From: Saccharibacillus alkalitolerans
GTDB taxonomy: Bacteria; Bacillota; Bacilli; Paenibacillales; Paenibacillaceae
DNA: 64,000 bases
NCBI RefSeq assembly: GCF_011090185.1
Contig: NZ_JAAFGS010000002.1
Coordinates: 124,001-188,000, forward strand
Direction of reading: 5' to 3'
The notes under the pieces were generated by a model. It ran no database searches. It saw nothing but the letters and a program-made list of their open reading frames with translations, and was not told the origin of the DNA. The position numbers and the translations under genes were made by a program. Below, piece by piece: positions 59,565-64,000 of this stretch (position 1 is its first letter; every line of letters begins with the position of its first letter).

Positions 59565-61973
59565 ATGAACCGAAAAACTTGGACCAAAACAGGCATTACC
59601 GTAATCGCCGCGGCTCTGCTGCTCCCCGCTTCCGCAGGGGCCCTTCCGACCGCAAGCGCAGCGCCGGCTTCCGCCGTTCTCGCGCAAAAGTCCGTCACGA
59701 TGCCGACCTTCAATGCCAAGGCGCCGACGTTCCGGGAGGCTTCCGTACACGACCCGTCCGTCATTAAGGTCGGGGATACGTTCTATGTATTCGGCTCGCA
59801 TCTCGCGGCCGCCAAATCGACGGACCTGATGAATTGGGACCTGATCGCCTCCGGCGTGACGGATTCCAATCCGATCATCCCGAACGTGAAGACCGAATTG
59901 AAGGAAGCGCTGGAATGGGCGCAGAGCGACACGCTGTGGGCGGCCGACGTCATTCAGCTGGCGGACGGCAAGTTTTACATGTACTACAACGCCTGCAAAG
60001 GCGACTCTCCGCGCTCGGCGATGGGCATCGCGGTCGCCGACAAGATTGAAGGACCGTACAAGGATGCCGGCATCTTTTTGAAATCGGGCATGTGGGACGA
60101 GAAGAGCGAAGACGGCACGATCTACGATGCGACGAAGCATCCGAACGCGGTCGACCCGGACGTCTTTTTCGATAAAAACGGCAAACTGTGGATGGTGTAC
60201 GGCTCCTACTCCGGCGGCATTTTCATTATGGAGATGGACGCCAAGACCGGCAAGCCGCTGCCCGGCCAGGGCTACGGCAAAAAGCTGATCGGGGGCAACC
60301 ACAGCCGGATCGAAGGCCCGTACATGCTGTACAGCCCGGAAACGGATTATTATTACATGTTCCTGTCCTTCGGAGGGCTCGATGCGGTAGGCGGCTACAA
60401 CCTGCGCGTCGTGCGCTCGAAAACGCCGGACGGTCCGTTCCTCGACGCCCAGGGCCATGACATGGCGAACGTCAAAGCCGACCCGTCCAAGCCGCTGTTC
60501 GACGACGATTCGATCGAGCCGTACGGCGTCAAGCTGATCGGCAACTATCTGTTCGAGCGCCAGCTCGGCGACCCGGGAGCCGGCTTGGGCATCGGAGCGG
60601 TCTCGCCGGGGCATAACTCCGCTTACTACGACGAGGAGACCGGCAAGCACTTCCTCATCTTCCACTCCCGCTTCCCAGGACGCGGCGAAGAGCACGAGAT
60701 CCGCGTGCACGAGATGGCCATGAACGCGGACGGCTGGCCGGTCGTGGCGCCGTACCGCTATGCGGGCGAGGCCGATTCCACGGCCGCGGTCAAAGCTTCA
60801 GACGTTCCCGGCAGCTACCGCTGGATCGCGCAGACCAAAGAAATCAGCGCCGACATCGTCAAAGACGTCTCCGTGACGCTGAAAGCGGACGGAACGCTGA
60901 GCGGCGCGGTATCCGGCACGTGGAAGCTCGAAGGCGAGCGCAATGTCACGATCCAAACCGGCGGCAAAACGTACAAAGGCGTCTTCCTGCATGAAACCAA
61001 CCCGGAATCCGGCGAAAAGACGCTGACCCTGTCCGCTTTGTCCGCGGAAGGCACGGGCGTCTGGGGAACGAAGGCGGCGAACGTCACGGCGAAAAGCATC
61101 GTCTCCGCCGTCGACAAAGCGCTGAGTCTGAGCCTGTCCGGCGACGTCTATTACGACTTGACGCTGCCGACTTCCGCCACGCAGGGCACGAAAATCTCCT
61201 GGTCTTCGTCCAAGCCTTCCGTCGTCTCGAATACCGGCGCGGTTACCCGTCCGGCGGCAGGCAAAGGCGATGCCAAAGTGACGCTGACCGCCACGATCGC
61301 GAACGGCGGCGCCAAGAAGAACAAATCGTTCAAGCTCACCGTGCCGGAAGCGGCGCAGAGCCCGCTGATCGCTTCGTACGACTTTGAAGACGCTTCGAAG
61401 AACCGGTTGAAAGACGCTTCGCCGAACGGCTACAACGGCACGCTCGAAAACGGCGCTTCGTACGCGAAGAACGGAAAAAGCGGAAAAGCGGCGCTGCTGG
61501 ACGGCAAAGACGGCTACGTCAATCTGCCGGCCGCGGTGACCGACGCTTCCGATTACACGTTCGCCGCCTGGGTCAAATGGGACGGCGGCGCGAACTGGCA
61601 GCGCGTCTTCGATTTCGGCGGCGGCATGGACGGCTATATGTTCCTCACTCCTTCGCAGGGGCAGGGCGCGCAGTTCACCATTCACCGCGAGGGGAAAGAC
61701 CAGAGCATCCTGACCTCTTCGCCGCTGCCGACGGGCAAATGGGTCCATGTCGCCGTCACGCTCGCCGGCGATACGGGCACGCTCTATCTCGATGGCAAAG
61801 CCGCCGGAACCAATGCGGCGATGACGTACAAACCGCGCGACCTGCGGACGAGCGAAGCGTGGCTGGGCAAAAGCCGCTTCGCGGCGGACCCTTACTTCAA
61901 AGGCAGTCTGGACGAAGTCCGCGTGTACGACAAAGCGCTGAGCGCCTCCGAGATCGCGGCGCTGGCGAAATAA
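59565..61973 (+). CDS. Secreted GH43 arabinan endo-1,5-alpha-L-arabinosidase with LamG domain
   Basis: The 802-residue protein starts behind AAAGGAG. The signal peptide is ITVIAAALLLPASAGALPTASA. The five-bladed GH43 propeller shows all three catalytic acids: Asp in SVHDPSVIKV, Asp in PNAVDPDVFFDKNGKLWMVY, and Glu in SRIEGPYML. It should cut 1,5-alpha-arabinan outside the cell. A lipocalin-like segment (about 410-510), an Ig-like immunoglobulin domain (to about 600) and a LamG/concanavalin-like domain (about 605-800; LIASYDFEDASKN.., LDEVRVYDKALS) follow and probably bind polysaccharide. A perfect cre box upstream indicates catabolite repression. Confidence 0.92.
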   Translation: MNRKTWTKTGITVIAAALLLPASAGALPTASAAPASAVLAQKSVTMPTFNAKAPTFREASVHDPSVIKVGDTFYVFGSHLAAAKSTDLMNWDLIASGVTDSNPIIPNVKTELKEALEWAQSDTLWAADVIQLADGKFYMYYNACKGDSPRSAMGIAVADKIEGPYKDAGIFLKSGMWDEKSEDGTIYDATKHPNAVDPDVFFDKNGKLWMVYGSYSGGIFIMEMDAKTGKPLPGQGYGKKLIGGNHSRIEGPYMLYSPETDYYYMFLSFGGLDAVGGYNLRVVRSKTPDGPFLDAQGHDMANVKADPSKPLFDDDSIEPYGVKLIGNYLFERQLGDPGAGLGIGAVSPGHNSAYYDEETGKHFLIFHSRFPGRGEEHEIRVHEMAMNADGWPVVAPYRYAGEADSTAAVKASDVPGSYRWIAQTKEISADIVKDVSVTLKADGTLSGAVSGTWKLEGERNVTIQTGGKTYKGVFLHETNPESGEKTLTLSALSAEGTGVWGTKAANVTAKSIVSAVDKALSLSLSGDVYYDLTLPTSATQGTKISWSSSKPSVVSNTGAVTRPAAGKGDAKVTLTATIANGGAKKNKSFKLTVPEAAQSPLIASYDFEDASKNRLKDASPNGYNGTLENGASYAKNGKSGKAALLDGKDGYVNLPAAVTDASDYTFAAWVKWDGGANWQRVFDFGGGMDGYMFLTPSQGQGAQFTIHREGKDQSILTSSPLPTGKWVHVAVTLAGDTGTLYLDGKAAGTNAAMTYKPRDLRTSEAWLGKSRFAADPYFKGSLDEVRVYDKALSASEIAALAK

Positions 61974-61988
61974 CCGGGCGTAAGGTTC

Positions 61989-62032
61989 CCGCTTCTCCCG
62001 CCGAAAGCCCGGCCGTCCGGCGGGAGAAGCGG
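61989..62032 (+). repeat. Inverted repeat after the arabinanase gene
   Basis: CCGCTTCTCCCGCC and GGCGGGAGAAGCGG form a 14-bp perfect stem without a T-run. It may protect the 3' end of the message. Confidence 0.6.
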
Positions 62033-62103
62033 CTGACGGAGCGGCTGCGGCGGCCCGCTCGAGCAGTCGGCTCACAGAGGCAGGCCGCTCGAACGAGCGG
62101 CAG

Positions 62104-62138
62104 AAAAAGGCACGCATGAATATTCATGCGTGCCTTTT
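62104..62138. terminator. Bidirectional palindromic terminator
   Basis: GGCACGCATGAAT and ATTCATGCGTGCC are a perfect 26-bp palindrome flanked by A5 and T5, between convergent genes. Confidence 0.92.
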
Positions 62139-62293
62139 TCGCGCCTTGATGCCTTTTCGCGCCTTTTACGGGCTTTCGCGCGTTCTTCGCGCTTCTGCGC
62201 AGCGGGGCCGCCGGTCGGCCCGGCCGCTTCGGGCCCTGGGGCTCCGGGAAAAAGGCCGCCTTATCGCCTTCGGCGCCGGAACGATCCGCCGCC
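62139..62293. other. Short spacer with TTCGCGC-type repeats
   Basis: The spacer before the DUF1269-like stop contains several TTCGCGC and GCGCCTT repeats. No gene seen. Confidence 0.4.
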
Positions 62294-62923
62294 TCAGCGA
62301 TCGCCCTTGAACCGCTCGCGGAACTGGTCGAACTCTTCCTTGATTCGGTCGCGGACGTTCTCCGCCCGATCCCGCAGTTCGTTCTGACGCTTGTCCCGCA
62401 GCTTCTGGCGGGCTTCCTTCGCCATCTCTTCTTCCGCTTCGCGCGCCTGAACCAGCTCGTCCTCGACGTCTTCCACGTCGCGGCGCAGCACGAGGCGGGA
62501 ACCGAGCGACTGAAAGTAGGCGTTCAGCGAATCGATCCGTTCTTCCTGCGCCAGCGCGACCAATCCGCTCTCGCCTTCCGCGAGCGAGTCGGCCGTCAGC
62601 TCCAAAATGCCGATATTCTCCTCGGCTTTGCTGCCGGCGATCGAGGCGCCGATCAGCGAGCCGATGCTGCCGCCGAGCAGGATGCCGAACGGCCCGCCGA
62701 GAATGCCGACGAAGGAGCCGATCAGGCTGCCCGCCAGCAGGCGGCCGCCGAAGCCGGTATCGAAGTTGTACCCGTCCTTGAACGTGACGCGGCCGTTTTC
62801 TTTCTTCACGACGGCGGCTTCCGTGACGGTGTAATCGGGGGCGACGGAGCGGCTTTTCAGTTCCGACAGAGCTTGATAAGCCTTGCTTTCCTCATTGAAA
62901 AAAACGACGATGACGTTTTCCAA
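62294..62923 (-). CDS. DUF1269-like membrane-associated protein with coiled-coil tail
   Basis: The 209-residue protein has a TTG start (MENVIVVFFNEESKAYQALS) with AAGGA and GAG upstream. The N-terminal ferredoxin-like strand-helix and ..VTEAAVVKKENGRVTFKDG resemble DUF1269. A glycine-rich hydrophobic hairpin follows (GGRLLAGSLIGSFVGILGGP, FGILLGGSIGSLIGASIAGS), probably dipping into the membrane. The last 70 residues are highly charged and helical (EDELVQAREAEEEMAKEARQ..), a likely coiled coil. Role unknown. It begins six bases after the nuclease-like gene, so they share a transcript. Confidence 0.8.
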   Translation of the reverse strand: MENVIVVFFNEESKAYQALSELKSRSVAPDYTVTEAAVVKKENGRVTFKDGYNFDTGFGGRLLAGSLIGSFVGILGGPFGILLGGSIGSLIGASIAGSKAEENIGILELTADSLAEGESGLVALAQEERIDSLNAYFQSLGSRLVLRRDVEDVEDELVQAREAEEEMAKEARQKLRDKRQNELRDRAENVRDRIKEEFDQFRERFKGDR

Positions 62924-62929
62924 TTTCGC

Positions 62930-64000
62930 TCACATCCTTTTCGTGTAGGGGTCGGGCTGCATCCCCCCGTCATTACCCCTTTCTTCGGCCGTTCTCCCAT
63001 CTTCGCTTGCCGCACCAGCCGTTCCCAGCAGTACGTCCAGCCAGCGCTCGACCAACCTCGTCGAACCGGGCAGAAACGGCAGAGCGCCCACCCCGACCTT
63101 GCCGATGCTCCGGTAAAAATGGTGCCCGGCATACTCGGACTCGTCCGCGTACGGAAACAGCACGCAGGCCGACGACACGCTTCGCTCGTACTCCCCGCTC
63201 TCCCGGCTGCGCCGCACGATAGCGTCCCGGTAGCGGTGCATGACATTAATGTCCTCTTCCAGCGGACCCGGCGTCCCGTGCAGCGAAGCATAGGCGCTGC
63301 CCGGCAAGGCCGGATCGAGCCGGTATTTGGCGTCGAGCACGAAGGCGGTCTCCCGGCTGCCCGGGTCGCCGGCTCCCTTCCGCGCGCCGCGATCTCCGGC
63401 GGCTCCGGCCGCGACGCTTTGGGCCGCGCTGCCGCCGAACGTACTGCGGCTGCCGCCCGCAAGTCCGCCTCCCGCCGGCCCGTCCGCCGGCCGCCGCAGC
63501 GTCAGCAGCAGATCCGGCCGCTGCTCCGTCGTCGGCCGGCTCCGTCCGAGCATCGACGGGTTATAAACCAGCGACAGCTCCGCGCCGCTCTCGCGATGTT
63601 CGTAATCGATCCGGGAAGCGCCGCCCCGGACCAGCGACGGAAACAGCCCGCTCCGGTCGATGCCGGAACCCGCGCGGCTGATTACCCGGCAGCGCCGCTC
63701 CAGCAGCCGCCGCAGCTTCAGGAAGCACCAATACTCGTACAGCTGCGCCATGTCCTTAAGCGACAACCGCAGCATCCCTTCGCGAATCGACAGACCTTTG
63801 AGCAGCAGCAGATGCAGCTTGTACATCTCGCGGTAGCCCGGCGCCATCTGCAGCACCAGGCTGACGTTCATCCGCCGCAGCGGACCGGCTTCGCGCAGAA
63901 AGTCCGCGTTCAGCATGACGCCGAGGCGCCGGCTGATCGTCTCCAGCTCGCGCTCCAGCAGCGGATCGCGCCCGGCGCGGCTGCCTTTCAGTTCCCCGCG
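62930..64000 (-). CDS. DUF2357/DUF524-type PD-(D/E)XK nuclease-like protein (5' end outside window)
   Basis: The frame is open from the right edge to a TGA at 62930, giving about 357 residues of the C-terminal part. MAPGYREMYKLHLLLLKGLS and LSLKDMAQLYEYWCFLKLRRLLE precede EQRPDLLLTLRR and FVLDAKYRLDP, the D...(D/E)xK nuclease core (Asp in RPDLLL, Asp-Ala-Lys in LDAKYR). This is the pattern of PF04411 (DUF524) proteins, which usually follow a DUF2357 domain and often pair with an McrB-like GTPase/ATPase. It may be a modification-dependent or defence nuclease. A Gly/Ala-rich stretch (about 170-215 of this fragment) separates the two motifs. Confidence 0.78.
   Translation of the reverse strand, partial: RGELKGSRAGRDPLLERELETISRRLGVMLNADFLREAGPLRRMNVSLVLQMAPGYREMYKLHLLLLKGLSIREGMLRLSLKDMAQLYEYWCFLKLRRLLERRCRVISRAGSGIDRSGLFPSLVRGGASRIDYEHRESGAELSLVYNPSMLGRSRPTTEQRPDLLLTLRRPADGPAGGGLAGGSRSTFGGSAAQSVAAGAAGDRGARKGAGDPGSRETAFVLDAKYRLDPALPGSAYASLHGTPGPLEEDINVMHRYRDAIVRRSRESGEYERSVSSACVLFPYADESEYAGHHFYRSIGKVGVGALPFLPGSTRLVERWLDVLLGTAGAASEDGRTAEERGNDGGMQPDPYTKRM

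Overview
The window is GC-rich chromosomal DNA from a Gram-positive endospore-former-type Firmicute, most likely the Paenibacillaceae and perhaps Saccharibacillus or a near relative (inference). The signs are strong AGGAGG-type ribosome sites with frequent TTG starts, surface proteins with SLH repeats, YcdB/YcdC domains, class Ib ribonucleotide reductase, CcpA-type cre boxes, a TPP riboswitch, and many carbohydrate-active enzymes. I saw no rRNA, tRNA, CRISPR array, transposase or prophage. The window is cut inside a gene at both ends.

Layout. 1-2.7 kb: a truncated GH2 beta-mannosidase, divergent from a ROK fructokinase. 2.8-13.4 kb: mostly housekeeping and conserved-unknown genes. These are a YkvA-like DUF1232 protein, an M50B-like membrane metallopeptidase, a 708-residue protein with a methyltransferase domain, an ECF sigma factor with its DUF4179 partner, an iron-dependent alcohol dehydrogenase, a lipoprotein, phosphoglycerate mutase and a GNAT enzyme. 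13.9-17.7 kb: nrdI-nrdE-nrdF behind a sigma-A promoter with two NrdR-like boxes 42 bp apart. 19-30.3 kb: three large exported proteins on the minus strand, namely two tandem paralogous subtilisin-like proteases (one with SLH repeats) and a YcdB/YcdC-SLH protein. 30.6-34.2 kb: an AIM24-like protein, a cyclophilin lipoprotein, a cysteine-cluster protein, a DUF3153-like lipoprotein and a phosphatase.

34.2-41.5 kb is an alpha-xyloside uptake and degradation locus: a LacI-type regulator, an ABC importer (binding protein plus two permeases) and a YicI-like GH31 alpha-xylosidase. Matching 26-bp palindromes lie upstream of the regulator and upstream of the importer, and a cre-like site lies in the importer leader. 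41.6-44.9 kb holds intergenic repeats, a UbiA prenyltransferase and an exported protein of unknown function. 44.9-53.7 kb is the most unusual block: a five-gene minus-strand unit (FAD oxidoreductase, permease, HyuA-type ATP-dependent amidohydrolase, an HExxH protein, RpiR-family regulator) diverging from a nanE-ROK kinase pair. It looks like a sugar or amide catabolic system with no function I can name. It is followed by a strongly started 48-codon exported peptide gene.

54.9-58.1 kb is a TPP-riboswitch-controlled thiamine salvage operon (tenA-thiM-thiD) with a perfect 18-bp hairpin in its leader. 58.9-62 kb carries a DUF4258-like protein and a GH43 arabinanase with a LamG domain behind a perfect cre box. 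62.3-64 kb carries a DUF1269-like protein and the C-terminal part of a PD-(D/E)XK nuclease-like protein of the McrBC-associated DUF2357/DUF524 type.

Three metabolic enzymes (GH31, ROK kinase, ThiD) contain in-frame low-complexity insertions with internal repeats of 90, 36 and 45 bp. This suggests that replication-slippage expansions are tolerated in surface loops in this genome.
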